Shown piece after piece: positions 16,040-24,694 of a DNA stretch of 64,000 nucleotides. Position 1 is the stretch's first letter, and every line of letters starts with the position of its first letter. Under the pieces are notes generated by a model, which worked only from the letters and a program-made list of their open reading frames with translations, was not told the origin of the DNA and made no database searches. Origin of the DNA: Runella sp. SP2 (lineage in GTDB: Bacteria; Bacteroidota; Bacteroidia; Cytophagales; Spirosomataceae); NCBI RefSeq assembly GCF_003711225.1, contig NZ_CP031030.1:2480001-2544000 (forward strand). The letters are read 5' to 3'. The position numbers and the translations under genes were made by a program.

Positions 16040-17824
16040 TTAAAAAAGGATTTCGGTTTCTGCAACGGTCGTTAGCCGTTCTTTATTTACGACCACTTTT
16101 GCTAGATAGTCAATTTTGGAAAGTTCGTAGGTAAAATAAAATTTCATCGCATGAATCTTAGAGTCGTAAAAGCCTGATTTTTCGGACATTGTCGAAAGAT
16201 TTTGTTGGGAAACCACCCCGATTCTCAGCCACTGCCAAGCAACGTTGAGTATGCCAAAAAACTCCATGTAGAGCGTAGCGTCGGCCAAAAAAGCCTCGTT
16301 GTCACCTGCGGCGGCAATAGAAAGTAACTCGCGAGTGACTTGGTCAAACTTCCCTAAAGCCTCTTTCAGTTTCTCACCATAAGCACTCAATTCAGGAGTA
16401 AGGAAAGCTTTTGTTACATCTTTTTCAACTTCTTCTTTCCAAATCTGCAACGCAAACCCTTTGTTTTTAACTATTTGTCTTCCTAAAAGTGCCTGCGACT
16501 GTATCCCCGTTGTTCCTTCATAAATACTCATAATTCGCACGTCGCGCGCCATTTGTTCCAACGTAAAATCCTCACTATACCCATATCCTCCAAGCACTTG
16601 CAAGCCTTGATTAACAGATACATTTCCCATTTCGGCACCGTAGGTTTTGGCCACAGGAGTAAGTAATTCGAGCAAAGCATCGTATTTCATTCGTTCCTCT
16701 TCCGTTTGGCAAACTTTGAGCAAATCCATGTAGTAGTAGCACTGCATGATAAACGCCAATGTCCCTTCGGTAATGACTTTTTGGGTCAACAACATTCTAC
16801 GAACATCGGGATGCTGCTTGATAGCCACCGACCCTTTTTCGGCTAATTTGGCCGACAATCCTTTGCCTTGCACGCGCTCTTGCGCGTACTGTAATGAGGT
16901 ATGATAAGCCGCAGAAGCAATAGCAATACCTGTCAACCCAACGCCCAAACGCGCACCATTCATCATTTGAAACATTTGAGACAAACCCTGATTCGGTTCT
17001 CCCAGCAAGTATCCTGTACAATTATTTTCTTGCCCAAACCCCAAATGCAACGCAGGAGTCGCTTTTTGACCCATTTTGTGAATCACTCCAATAGATTTAA
17101 CATCATTAGCCCCCATTGGCGGTTTGGGGGCTGGAACCATAAAAAGGGAGATTCCTTTTGTTCCGCGTGGAGCACCTTCGATTCTGGCTAAAACAAGATG
17201 AATGATATTATCAGTTACATCATGGTCGCCTGCCGAAATAAATATTTTTTGACCTCTGATTTTGTACGTTCCATCGGCTTGTGGTACAGCCATTGTTGTG
17301 ATTTCTGACAACGCACTTCCCGCTTGTGGTTCGGTCAAACACATCGTACCTCCCCATTGTCCCGACAGCAATTGGGGTAAAAACTGTTGTTTTTGAGCCT
17401 CATCACCATAGGTCAAAATCAGATTGGCACAACCCACCATCAAGTCAGTAAACATGATAAAACTGTTGTGACCACACATACAAATAAATTCTACGGCAGC
17501 ATTCACAGTTTTGGGCAATTGTTGCCCGCCCCATTCAAAAGGAAAAGTGGCCGATAAAAGCCCCGAGTCTGCATACGCTTTGACAAAAGTATGTATGCCC
17601 GCATGTACCGAGACGCTCCCATTTTCTAGCACAGGGGGATGACGGTCGGATGACACATAATTGGCCTGCATGATGCGCTGACTAATCTTCGTTGCATTAT
17701 CCAATGTCATGGCAAAAGTTTCGGAACTGTGTGCGTTAAAGTAGTTCCAATGAAGCAACTGCTCCACTTCAATTACTTCATTAAGCAGAAAATCAATGGT
17801 CTCCCGCGAAAATAATTTCGTCAT
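16040..17824 (-). CDS. Acyl-CoA dehydrogenase (long, about 600-residue type)
   Basis: A 594-residue protein with the acyl-CoA dehydrogenase core (MCLTEPQAGSALSEI flavin/substrate motif near 170; C-terminal QGLQVLGGYGYSEDFTLEQMARDVRI with IYEGTTGIQ) and the extra C-terminal helical domain of the long subfamily. It should oxidise an acyl- or aryl-acyl-CoA, passing electrons to ETF. The start at 17824 (MTKLFSRETI) is chosen over an ATG at 17857 because the shorter form begins like family members; it overlaps the MFS gene end by 32 bases. Around residues 231-239 a palindromic element copy encodes APKPPMGA in a surface loop where relatives carry a longer Gly/Asp-rich loop. Confidence 0.92.
   Translation of the reverse strand: MTKLFSRETIDFLLNEVIEVEQLLHWNYFNAHSSETFAMTLDNATKISQRIMQANYVSSDRHPPVLENGSVSVHAGIHTFVKAYADSGLLSATFPFEWGGQQLPKTVNAAVEFICMCGHNSFIMFTDLMVGCANLILTYGDEAQKQQFLPQLLSGQWGGTMCLTEPQAGSALSEITTMAVPQADGTYKIRGQKIFISAGDHDVTDNIIHLVLARIEGAPRGTKGISLFMVPAPKPPMGANDVKSIGVIHKMGQKATPALHLGFGQENNCTGYLLGEPNQGLSQMFQMMNGARLGVGLTGIAIASAAYHTSLQYAQERVQGKGLSAKLAEKGSVAIKQHPDVRRMLLTQKVITEGTLAFIMQCYYYMDLLKVCQTEEERMKYDALLELLTPVAKTYGAEMGNVSVNQGLQVLGGYGYSEDFTLEQMARDVRIMSIYEGTTGIQSQALLGRQIVKNKGFALQIWKEEVEKDVTKAFLTPELSAYGEKLKEALGKFDQVTRELLSIAAAGDNEAFLADATLYMEFFGILNVAWQWLRIGVVSQQNLSTMSEKSGFYDSKIHAMKFYFTYELSKIDYLAKVVVNKERLTTVAETEILF
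17109..17132 (-). repeat. Palindromic element copy (24 nt) inside the acyl-CoA dehydrogenase gene
   Basis: G-C5-ATTGGCGGTTT-G5-CT; one G of the second run is C, so a degenerate copy. Read in frame on the minus strand as APKPPMGA. Confidence 0.75.
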
Positions 17825-19019
17825 TTTTATCTGATTTCTGAGTATGATTTGTACCAAACCACAATCCTAACAACCCAACAAATGCCACTCCAGCCATGAC
17901 ACTCACCATAGGCATGGCCGTACCGTCATCAAAATAGCTACAAATGGCTGAGGCAACCGCTCCTGCCCCCATTTGAAAACTTCCAAGTAATGCTGTAGCC
18001 GAACCTACATTTTTGGAAAAAGGTCTAATCGCCAAAGCCATCGCATTGGCACCAATCATACCTAAACAAAAGGTATAAACGGCTATCAGGCTCATTAAAG
18101 AGCCTAACGAGAGATACGAAAATGCCACGACAACCACCAATGCAACGCCCATTAGCGCTTGTACCAGCAACCCTCTTTTAGCAATGGTTTCGCTGGAATG
18201 ATATTTCAATAACCAACGATTTAATTGGCTTCCGACCACAAAAAAGGCAGCATTTAGACCAAATACCCAGCCAAAAGTCTGTTCGTTGAGCCCAAGGAGT
18301 TTCATATAAACAAAGGGCGCATTGGCTATAAAAGCAAAAATTCCCGCCGTGTTCATGGCAGCCACTAGGGTGAAACCTAAAAACGCGCGGTTTTGCAAAA
18401 TGGAATAGAAGTCAGTTAGAACAGCTTTTGGTTTTAGAGATACGCTTCGGTCTTTTCCGCGAGATTCAGGTAAAAAGAAATAGACCAAACCTAGTACAAG
18501 ACTTGCAAATGCCGCTAATACCCAGAAGATAGCTCTCCAACCCATACCAACCACGACAAATCCACCCACTGAAGGTGCAATGATGGGGGCAATGCCCATC
18601 ACCAATGTCATGGTTGAAAAAACTTGCGCCAAACGGTTGGCAGGAAAAACATCTCTAACAATGGCGCGATTGGCCACCATTCCCATGCTTCCGCCAATGG
18701 CCTGAAAAAAGCGGAGCACAATTAAGCCTTCAACGGAATTGACCATCGAACAGCCAATACTTGCTAGAATGTATAACCCAAGCATTATAAGAAGAGGATT
18801 TTTACGTCCAAAACGGTCAATAAGAGGGCCATTAAGAAGTTGTCCCAAGCAAATCCCGACGAAATAGCTACTCATCGAATAAGCGACTTCGGCGATGGTT
18901 ACGTTCAATTCTTGGGCAATGGTAGGAAAAGCCGCCAAGTACATATCGGTCGAAAAAGGACCAATTCCTTGCAAGGCTCCTAATAATAAAATGATGTTTT
19001 GTTCTTGTTTTTTTGTCAT
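17793..19019 (-). CDS. MFS transporter, Bcr/CflA drug-resistance family
   Basis: A 408-residue twelve-helix transporter. The Bcr/CflA features are the start ILLLGALQGIGPFSTDMYLAAFP, the loop LLNGPLIDRFGRKNPLL between helices 2 and 3, and RFFQAIGGSMGMVANRAIVRD in helix 4-5. Such proteins export small toxic molecules by proton antiport in the inner membrane. As first gene of the minus-strand catabolic unit, overlapping the acyl-CoA dehydrogenase gene, it may export an aromatic substrate or intermediate. Confidence 0.92.
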   Translation of the reverse strand: MTKKQEQNIILLLGALQGIGPFSTDMYLAAFPTIAQELNVTIAEVAYSMSSYFVGICLGQLLNGPLIDRFGRKNPLLIMLGLYILASIGCSMVNSVEGLIVLRFFQAIGGSMGMVANRAIVRDVFPANRLAQVFSTMTLVMGIAPIIAPSVGGFVVVGMGWRAIFWVLAAFASLVLGLVYFFLPESRGKDRSVSLKPKAVLTDFYSILQNRAFLGFTLVAAMNTAGIFAFIANAPFVYMKLLGLNEQTFGWVFGLNAAFFVVGSQLNRWLLKYHSSETIAKRGLLVQALMGVALVVVVAFSYLSLGSLMSLIAVYTFCLGMIGANAMALAIRPFSKNVGSATALLGSFQMGAGAVASAICSYFDDGTAMPMVSVMAGVAFVGLLGLWFGTNHTQKSDKNDEIIFAGDH

Positions 19020-19033
19020 GAAGAAGAAATTTC

Positions 19034-19081
19034 AAACCTATGAGGTTTCTAAATCGAGCGAGTACAAAACCTCATAGGTTT
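19034..19081. repeat. 15-bp inverted repeat AAACCTATGAGGTTT
   Basis: AAACCTATGAGGTTT (19034-19048) and its exact inverse (19067-19081) are separated by 18 bases, upstream of the MFS gene. The arms are themselves near-palindromic (AAACCT..AGGTTT). A dispersed intergenic repeat is likely, possibly with an RNA-hairpin role. Confidence 0.75.
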
Positions 19082-19090
19082 AATTAAACC

Positions 19091-19137
19091 AAAAATGACT
19101 AATTATTGGAATAGTGCAAATTTCCAACAATTAGTCA
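19091..19137 (-). terminator. Rho-independent terminator after the toxin gene
   Basis: On the minus strand a 16-bp stem (19122-19137 with 19096-19111, one mismatch) is followed by five T (complement of 19091-19095). It closes the toxin-antitoxin operon and separates it from the MFS operon. Confidence 0.75.
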
Positions 19138-19188
19138 AAAAATGGTTAGGCGAAATGCGTTTTATTTTATGCAGAATCAATCTACAAG

Positions 19189-19527
19189 TTACTCAAAAGC
19201 TTCCTTTACGATTTCAAGTAGGGCTTTTTTAGTGAGAGTACTTTCCTCAGATTTATCATATATTGCGACCAGATAGATGACACACCCCTCCTCCGTTTCT
19301 TCAAAAAGGTATGAAATCACCCTAAATCCGCCACTTTTTCCCTTCCCTTTACTCTTTACTGACAACCGAATCTTATAAAGCCCAGCCCCAAGTGCCTCAC
19401 CTATTTTTGGATTTTCAAGAAGTGCATTAACCAGCTGCTCTACATCTTCATCAAGAGAATTGAACTTTTTAGAAAGCCTTTTATAGCGATTGTCAAAATA
19501 AGGCGTTGTGTAAACCTCATTTTTCAT
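19189..19527 (-). CDS. RelE/ParE-superfamily toxin
   Basis: A 112-residue basic protein with the RelE/HigB-like fold pattern: YTTPYFDNRYKRLSKKF at the N-terminus, GEALGAGLYKIRLSVKSKGKGKSGG in the centre and FRVISYLFEE plus VIYLVAIYDKSEESTLTKK at the end. The family cleaves mRNA or poisons gyrase; the sequence does not settle which. It follows its antitoxin with an 11-base overlap and is closed by a terminator, a normal type II module. Confidence 0.85.
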   Translation of the reverse strand: MKNEVYTTPYFDNRYKRLSKKFNSLDEDVEQLVNALLENPKIGEALGAGLYKIRLSVKSKGKGKSGGFRVISYLFEETEEGCVIYLVAIYDKSEESTLTKKALLEIVKEAFE

Positions 19528-19729
19528 TCGCTATTTCCCTTTTTAAATCTGCAAATGTTCGGCGAGGTAATTTCCCTTCTTGAATTAGCTTTACTTCTTT
19601 TAACCCTTTTTCAACCCCTTCTACAAACACTTCAACCTTTTCATTTTCGTCTATGAGCTGTTTGAAGCGTCTTTTTTCTTTTGCTGGCAAGTGGCTATAA
19701 AGCTCGTATAGTGCGTGTGCTTGTGACAT
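19517..19729 (-). CDS. Antitoxin of the RelE-type module
   Basis: A 70-residue protein, mostly helical and charged, ending LIQEGKLPRRTFADLKREI, a C-terminal pattern seen in antitoxins that wrap RelE toxins. It has no clear ribbon-helix-helix by eye. It precedes the toxin and overlaps it by 11 bases, the standard order. It may also repress the promoter at 19749-19779. Confidence 0.75.
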   Translation of the reverse strand: MSQAHALYELYSHLPAKEKRRFKQLIDENEKVEVFVEGVEKGLKEVKLIQEGKLPRRTFADLKREIANEK

Positions 19730-19748
19730 AATTCTTGATGTTGGTTCT

Positions 19749-19779
19749 CAAAGTTAGCAAACAAAATTCAACAATTCAA
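19749..19779 (-). promoter_or_regulatory. Promoter of the toxin-antitoxin operon
   Basis: The minus strand has TAACTTTG (19749-19756) with TTG (19777-19779) 20 bases upstream, the Bacteroidota -7/-33 arrangement. The -7 box lies 20 bases from the antitoxin ATG. Confidence 0.55.
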
Positions 19780-19798
19780 AGCTCACACATTCTCCCTA

Positions 19799-21007
19799 CT
19801 ACACCCGCTCAAGCACCACGGCATAACCCATACCGACGCCTACACACATGGAAGCCAAGGCATAACGTTGATTAGTACGAACAAGCTGATTTACTGCCGC
19901 TTGCACAATACGCGTCCCCGACATACCAAGCGGATGCCCAAGGGCAATGGCTCCTCCGTTGGGATTGATACGGGCGTCGTCATCGGCCAAGCCAAGATTG
20001 CGCGACACCGCCAAACATTGAGCCGAAAACGCTTCATTAAACTCAATTACCGCCATGTCATCGAGCGTCAATCCTGCTTTTTGAAGGGCTTTTTGGGTTG
20101 CTCCCACGGGCCCAATCCCCATAATCCGAGGCTCTACGCCCACTACCGCCGAGCTAATAATACGCGCTTTAGGAGTGAGATTATAGCTTTTCACCGCCTC
20201 TTCCGACGCAATAAACATGGCCGCTGCCCCGTCGTTTAAGCCCGAAGCATTGCCCGCCGTGACCGTCCCACCTTCTTTTTTGAAGGCAGGTTTTAGCTTG
20301 GCTAATCCTTCCAAAGTGGTACCTGGCTTGATAAATTCGTCTTTGTCAAAAACCGTTACATTGCCTTTGCGGTCGGTCATTTCAACGGGAACAATCTCTT
20401 CAGCCAAAATCCCATTTTGCTGAGCCGCTGCTGCTTTTTGTTGAGAACGTAAGGCAAACAAATCTTGGTCTTCGCGACTGATATTGTACATTTCGGCCAA
20501 ATTTTCCGCTGTCACCCCCATGGCGTCGGTGCCGTACATTTTTTGCATTTTGGGGTTAACAAAACGCCAGCCAAAGCTCGAATCAAACATTTGGGCGTCG
20601 TTGCCAAAGGGTTTTGAGGTTTTTGAAATCACCCAAGGGCCACGCGTCATGTGTTCCACCCCTCCAGCGATAAATACTTCCCCATCACCTGCTTTGATGG
20701 CGCGATTGGCGTGAACCACGGCTGACATCCCAGAAGAACACAATCGGTTGACGGTTTCCCCAGGAACTGTGTAAGGAAGTCCTGCCAACAGTAACGCCAT
20801 CCGCGCTACATTACGATTGTCCTCCCCTGCTTGGTTGTGACAACCCAAAATCACATCTTCAATCGCTTCCGCTGGAATCGAAGGGTTCCTTTTTATCAAT
20901 TCAATGATGGGTAAGGCCGCTAAATCATCAGCTCTTACGGGTGACAAACTGCCACCAAAGCTACCAATCGGAGTCCGAATGGCATCTATGATAAATGCTT
21001 CTTTCAT
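19799..21007 (-). CDS. pcaF: 3-oxoadipyl-CoA thiolase
   Basis: A 402-residue thiolase with catalytic Cys90 in NRLCSSGMSA, the His of GGAIALGHPLGMSGTRI, and the second Cys in SMCVGVGMGYAVVLE. The segment GDGEVFIAGGVEHMTRGPWVISK (residues about 106-128) and the following Phe/Gly loop are typical of the PcaF/PaaJ subgroup rather than of acetoacetyl-CoA thiolases. It cleaves 3-oxoadipyl-CoA to succinyl-CoA and acetyl-CoA, the last step of the protocatechuate route encoded at 26.6-31.8 kb, but is separately placed. Acetyl-CoA acetyltransferase activity cannot be excluded. Confidence 0.9.
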   Translation of the reverse strand: MKEAFIIDAIRTPIGSFGGSLSPVRADDLAALPIIELIKRNPSIPAEAIEDVILGCHNQAGEDNRNVARMALLLAGLPYTVPGETVNRLCSSGMSAVVHANRAIKAGDGEVFIAGGVEHMTRGPWVISKTSKPFGNDAQMFDSSFGWRFVNPKMQKMYGTDAMGVTAENLAEMYNISREDQDLFALRSQQKAAAAQQNGILAEEIVPVEMTDRKGNVTVFDKDEFIKPGTTLEGLAKLKPAFKKEGGTVTAGNASGLNDGAAAMFIASEEAVKSYNLTPKARIISSAVVGVEPRIMGIGPVGATQKALQKAGLTLDDMAVIEFNEAFSAQCLAVSRNLGLADDDARINPNGGAIALGHPLGMSGTRIVQAAVNQLVRTNQRYALASMCVGVGMGYAVVLERV

Positions 21008-21063
21008 GGTAAGTGCTAAAACACAGTTATTTGTTAATTGTTATCCGTTAACCGTTTTAGAGT

Positions 21064-21198
21064 GCCGATAACGGTTTACGGCTTGGCGATGTGGCGGATT
21101 TTTAACACAAAAGTTTAATAGAATTACTGCTGTTGAACTTTGCACAAATGTTTGATATAAGTACTTCAGCCGCCATATTGCCAAACCGATGTTATGGC
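21064..21198 (-). repeat. 135-bp imperfect palindrome, attC-like recombination site
   Basis: An outer arm at 21064-21097 (GCCGATAACGGTTT...GGCGATGTGGCGG) pairs with bulges to 21170-21198. On the minus strand it begins GCCATAAC and ends GTTATCGGC, ten bases after the stop of the membrane-protein gene. The layout (paired core ends, bulged arms, variable middle) is that of an integron attC site. Confidence 0.6.
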
Positions 21199-21950
21199 TC
21201 GTTTTTCTTATCTGCATTGTTTCATTATTTCGTATTTCAAACTGTCTGTCCGTTTGTTGTATTGAAAGTCATAATACTTTTCTAAGCTGTCTTTGGAAGA
21301 AACTATCATTTCCAAGTATTTGTACTCAGATAGTTTGTCAGGCGGAATCTGTGTCGCCATTCCCATACCTTCAAACCAAATACCAACTTCTGAACTGCTT
21401 GTTTTCGTTTTGGCATCATCCCAAAACATATAGTTTGCTCTTTCAGGAATTTTTTTTCTGTCTCCTGCATTTGTCACATAAAAGTATTGGTGATTTATGT
21501 AGCCACTTTCTATTTTACCTTTATACAGTAAAATTCCGTTTTCAGGAAAGTTTAGTTGTTCTCGCCCGTCCTTTTTTATAATTTCTTGTCCGCCGTCGAT
21601 TTGTTGAACTACAATTGCTTTTCCCTTAAAATTGTCTGGAAAATTGAAGTCAAGTTTTTGAGCGGTCGCTGTTCCAATAATTCCTGACAAATAAAAAAAC
21701 AAATGCATCGAAGGATACCAAAATAATAATGGTAAAACTGTCCAAAGTGTCTTCGCTAAAATCTTTGTCTTACTAAACCATAAAATTCCAACTCCGATAA
21801 TAAAAGCAGGAACAGTAAAAATTAGCAAATATGGGTTAAGTGAAACCAAAAAGGTCAGAATAATTATTGTCAGTCCGAATATGTATTTTTTATCTTTCAA
21901 TATAGTGTCGATTTGTCGTTTCGTGTCGGTCTTTTAAAATGAGCCATAAC
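21072..21950 (-). mobile_element. Candidate integron-like single-gene cassette
   Basis: On the minus strand the unit begins GTTATGGCTC (21941-21950), immediately at the madM stop codon, contains one gene, and ends in the attC-like palindrome. The start TTATGGCTC is exactly complementary to GAGCCATAA at the near end of the palindrome (21191-21200), the pairing rule of integron cassettes. No integrase is in the window. Boundaries are inferred from the repeats. Confidence 0.5.
21208..21900 (-). CDS. Uncharacterised membrane-anchored protein (cassette gene)
   Basis: A 230-residue protein with three or so N-terminal membrane helices (residues 7-75: IFGLTIIILTFLVSLNPYLL, IFTVPAFIIGVGILWF, LWTVLPLLFWYPSMHLFFYL) and a soluble C-terminal domain of about 150 residues with KGKAIVVQQIDGG and LYKGKIESGYINHQYFYV. 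I do not recognise the family with confidence (possibly a DUF6843-like domain). Its codon use is more AT-rich than the madM and pcaF genes either side, fitting transfer as a gene cassette. Confidence 0.75.
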   Translation of the reverse strand: MKDKKYIFGLTIIILTFLVSLNPYLLIFTVPAFIIGVGILWFSKTKILAKTLWTVLPLLFWYPSMHLFFYLSGIIGTATAQKLDFNFPDNFKGKAIVVQQIDGGQEIIKKDGREQLNFPENGILLYKGKIESGYINHQYFYVTNAGDRKKIPERANYMFWDDAKTKTSSSEVGIWFEGMGMATQIPPDKLSEYKYLEMIVSSKDSLEKYYDFQYNKRTDSLKYEIMKQCR

Positions 21951-22708
21951 TATACGATTGTTCTTATAATGAGGTAAAAAACGGTAGGGCACAAAAGGCA
22001 TCCAAGTCCCGTATAAAAAGTAGCAGTAAGTGCGCCATAAGGCACCAATTTCGGGTCAGTAGCGGCTAATCCAGCCATTACGCCTGCGTTTGTTCCCATA
22101 ATTCCCCCAAAAACCATGGCAGTATGAGGATTATCTAGTCCAATTCGTTTGGCCACCAAAGGGGTGGCAATAGCTACTACCGTCGCTTTGACGACGCCCG
22201 TGGCAATGCTCAAAGCAATCACTTCCGAACTCGCTCCAATCGCAGCACCCGTCACGGGGCCAACGATGTACGTACAGGCACCCGCCCCAATGGTGGTGAG
22301 GCTGACGGCATCACGAATCCCTAATCCAAAAGCGACGAAAACGCCTAAACAAAAAGAGAGAATAGTACCAATCAGCAATGAAATTGCCCCTACTACGCCC
22401 GATTTTTTCATCAGCAAAATACTTGCCCCAAACGCTGTGGACACAATCGCAAAATCGCGAAACATGGAACCTCCCAATTGACCCATTCCCGAAAAGAGTT
22501 TCACATCGGCAATGCCCTTTTCTCCTCCTGAAATTGTACCTCCTACATAAGCCAATAGTAATCCAAAAACGATGGCCACCGCTGGAGTTGGCACTTTTTT
22601 ATTGAGCAATCGCTTGGATACGTTATCAGCCACCAAAATCATCAACCCAACCACCAAAAACGCAACGACTAATCCATTTTTTTCCAAAAACTTGAGAAGA
22701 ATTTCCAT
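21950..22708 (-). CDS. madM: Malonate transporter, MadM subunit
   Basis: A 252-residue protein of about nine membrane helices matching MadM: start LLKFLEKNGLVVAFLVVGLMI, LNKKVPTPAVAIVFGLLLAYVGG, and glycine-rich helices GAGACTYIVGPVTGAAIGASSEVIALS. With MadL it forms a malonate:cation symporter in the inner membrane. The genes are one base apart. The malonyl-CoA synthetase-like gene just upstream would activate the imported malonate. The gene's stop codon abuts a possible gene cassette. Confidence 0.9.
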   Translation of the reverse strand: MEILLKFLEKNGLVVAFLVVGLMILVADNVSKRLLNKKVPTPAVAIVFGLLLAYVGGTISGGEKGIADVKLFSGMGQLGGSMFRDFAIVSTAFGASILLMKKSGVVGAISLLIGTILSFCLGVFVAFGLGIRDAVSLTTIGAGACTYIVGPVTGAAIGASSEVIALSIATGVVKATVVAIATPLVAKRIGLDNPHTAMVFGGIMGTNAGVMAGLAATDPKLVPYGALTATFYTGLGCLLCPTVFYLIIRTIV

Positions 22709-22709
22709 G

Positions 22710-23078
22710 TTATTGTTCCGTTGAAGGTTTAAAGGCTTTGGTCAAATAAGGGATAGTAAAGTAACAAACGGCAACGGGTAACGCCCCTGCCAACAAGGCC
22801 ACTGCTCCGCCCGAAACGGCGAGTTTGACATTTTGGGTAGAAGCCATTGCCACAATAATAGGAATGTACATTTGGTTCCAAAACTGGATTCCTGATTGCG
22901 TCAGAGTATCCAACTTTCCCTGTTTTTCTAACCAACTGTTGATAACAATCAGCAAAAGCATGGCAAAACCTACCCCGCCGACGTTGGCATCTACGCCTAG
23001 CCAAGTTCCGAGGTATTCGCCGACTACTTGTCCGACGAGGTAACAAAATGCTAAAAGGGCGACACCGTAAATGACCAT
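22710..23078 (-). CDS. madL: Malonate transporter, MadL subunit
   Basis: A 122-residue small membrane protein with four helices: VIYGVALLAFCYLVGQVVGEYLG, GVGFAMLLLIVINSWLEKQG, QSGIQFWNQMYIPIIVAMAS and GGAVALLAGALPVAVCYF. The GVDANVGGVGFAM stretch and overall size match MadL. It is the partner of MadM, one base upstream of it. Confidence 0.9.
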   Translation of the reverse strand: MVIYGVALLAFCYLVGQVVGEYLGTWLGVDANVGGVGFAMLLLIVINSWLEKQGKLDTLTQSGIQFWNQMYIPIIVAMASTQNVKLAVSGGAVALLAGALPVAVCYFTIPYLTKAFKPSTEQ

Positions 23079-23133
23079 GGGTGTTAGTTGTTCTGTTAAC
23101 CGTTATCTGTTAAATGTTAATCGTTCAGGTATG

Positions 23134-24621
23134 TCACAAAAACAACGGCTTCAAGTCATTTTTGGTCACTTTCCCCATCGCATTTCGGGGAAAATCGGCG
23201 ACTATTTTGTACTGACGCGGGGTTTTGTACGCAGGCATTTTTCCCCGAATCCACGTATTCAACTTCTTCAAATCAACTTCTGCCCCGTCGGTGATAATAG
23301 CTGCTACGACCAATTCTCCCCATTCTTCGTTGGGAATGCCAATCACGCTACAGTCTTTGATGGCAGGGTGCGTTCGGAGCACTTCTTCGATTTCAAGCGC
23401 AGAGATTTTATATCCTCCCGACTTAATAATATCAATCGAATCACGCCCTAGAATACGATAATAACCTTTTTCCTTGACGGCTACGTCTCCCGTTTTAAAC
23501 CAACCATCTTCGGTAAACGCTTTTTGAGTAGCTTCGGGACGACGCCAATATTCCAGAAAAACGTTATTGCCTTTTATTTGAATTTCGCCCGCTGTACGGC
23601 CTTTTACTTCATTGCCTTCATCGTCCACCAACCGCACTTTCACCCCCGCTAATGGCTTGCCAATATATCCTGCTTTGCGTTCGCCGTCGTACGGGTTGCT
23701 AATACCCATACCGATTTCGGTCATACCGTAACGTTCCAAGAGCGTGTGCGTACTTATCGTTTTCCATTTTTCCATCACCGTTACTGGCAACGCTGCCGAC
23801 CCCGATACCATCAGACGAAACTTCGATAATGCTTCAGTGATTTCTTGTTGACGTTCAGCGGGCAGCCCTTCCCAATAAGCAATGAGTTTAAAATAAATCG
23901 TCGGGACAGCCATAAACAAGTTGACTTTCCCCGCTAAAAACAGCTCAAACAACGCTTCGGCGGAAAATGACGGCAAAAATTGCACCGTTGCCCCCGACCA
24001 TAACGCACACGAAACGACATTGATAATCCCGTGGACGTGGTGCAACGGCAACACACATACGATGTGGTCGTTTTCGCCCCATTTCCAAGATTTTATCAAG
24101 GTTGAAATTTGGGCTTCGAGGTTTGCGTGGGTGGTCACCACGCCTTTGGGAAGGCTGGTTGTTCCACTCGTATATAAAATCATCGCCCGACGGCTCTTTT
24201 CCAATGTTGGAAGTCCAGTTGCTGAATCATTTGCTTCTTTTTCTTCACCCAATACAATGAAACGCAAGCCTTTTTCCAAAACCCAATCTTTTAACAAAGC
24301 GGCATATTCAGGGCCGACAACGACTATTTCCGCTTGGGTATCTTCAATGACGTACTGCAACGATGGCAGCGGATAGGTAATGCACAGTGGCGCCGCGACG
24401 CCTCCCGCCAACCAAATACCCCACTGTACATGCACGTAATCGAAGCCTGGCGATACCATAAAAGCGACGCGGGTTTCCTTCAAGTCATCGGAAGTCTCAA
24501 GAAGTTGGTGTGCAAAAGCCCTCGATGCGCCGATTAACGCTTGGTAGTTATAACTTTTATCTCCTGTAATAATGGCCTCTTTTGCAGGGTTTTCAAGTGC
24601 ATTTGTCGTAATTTTCAACAT
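23134..24621 (-). CDS. matB: Acyl-CoA synthetase, likely malonyl-CoA synthetase (MatB/ACSF3-like)
   Basis: A 495-residue AMP-forming ligase. The P-loop-like motif is MILYTSGTTSLPKGVV, the A5/A8 motifs are LERYGMTEIGMG and GDVAVKEKGYYRILGRDSIDIIKSGGYKIS (key parts), and the catalytic Lys lies in NAMGKVTKNDLK near the end. The family joins carboxylic acids to CoA. Malonate is inferred from the adjacent madLM genes; methylmalonate or an aromatic acid are alternatives. The start at 24621 (MLKITTNALENP) is chosen over 24666, whose extra 15 residues are not typical. Confidence 0.8.
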   Translation of the reverse strand: MLKITTNALENPAKEAIITGDKSYNYQALIGASRAFAHQLLETSDDLKETRVAFMVSPGFDYVHVQWGIWLAGGVAAPLCITYPLPSLQYVIEDTQAEIVVVGPEYAALLKDWVLEKGLRFIVLGEEKEANDSATGLPTLEKSRRAMILYTSGTTSLPKGVVTTHANLEAQISTLIKSWKWGENDHIVCVLPLHHVHGIINVVSCALWSGATVQFLPSFSAEALFELFLAGKVNLFMAVPTIYFKLIAYWEGLPAERQQEITEALSKFRLMVSGSAALPVTVMEKWKTISTHTLLERYGMTEIGMGISNPYDGERKAGYIGKPLAGVKVRLVDDEGNEVKGRTAGEIQIKGNNVFLEYWRRPEATQKAFTEDGWFKTGDVAVKEKGYYRILGRDSIDIIKSGGYKISALEIEEVLRTHPAIKDCSVIGIPNEEWGELVVAAIITDGAEVDLKKLNTWIRGKMPAYKTPRQYKIVADFPRNAMGKVTKNDLKPLFL

Positions 24622-24694
24622 TTGTAATAAAAATGTTTGGGTGACGTCGGTTACAATAACCGACATTGAAGTTTCTCAAAACCTCAGTTAAAAT

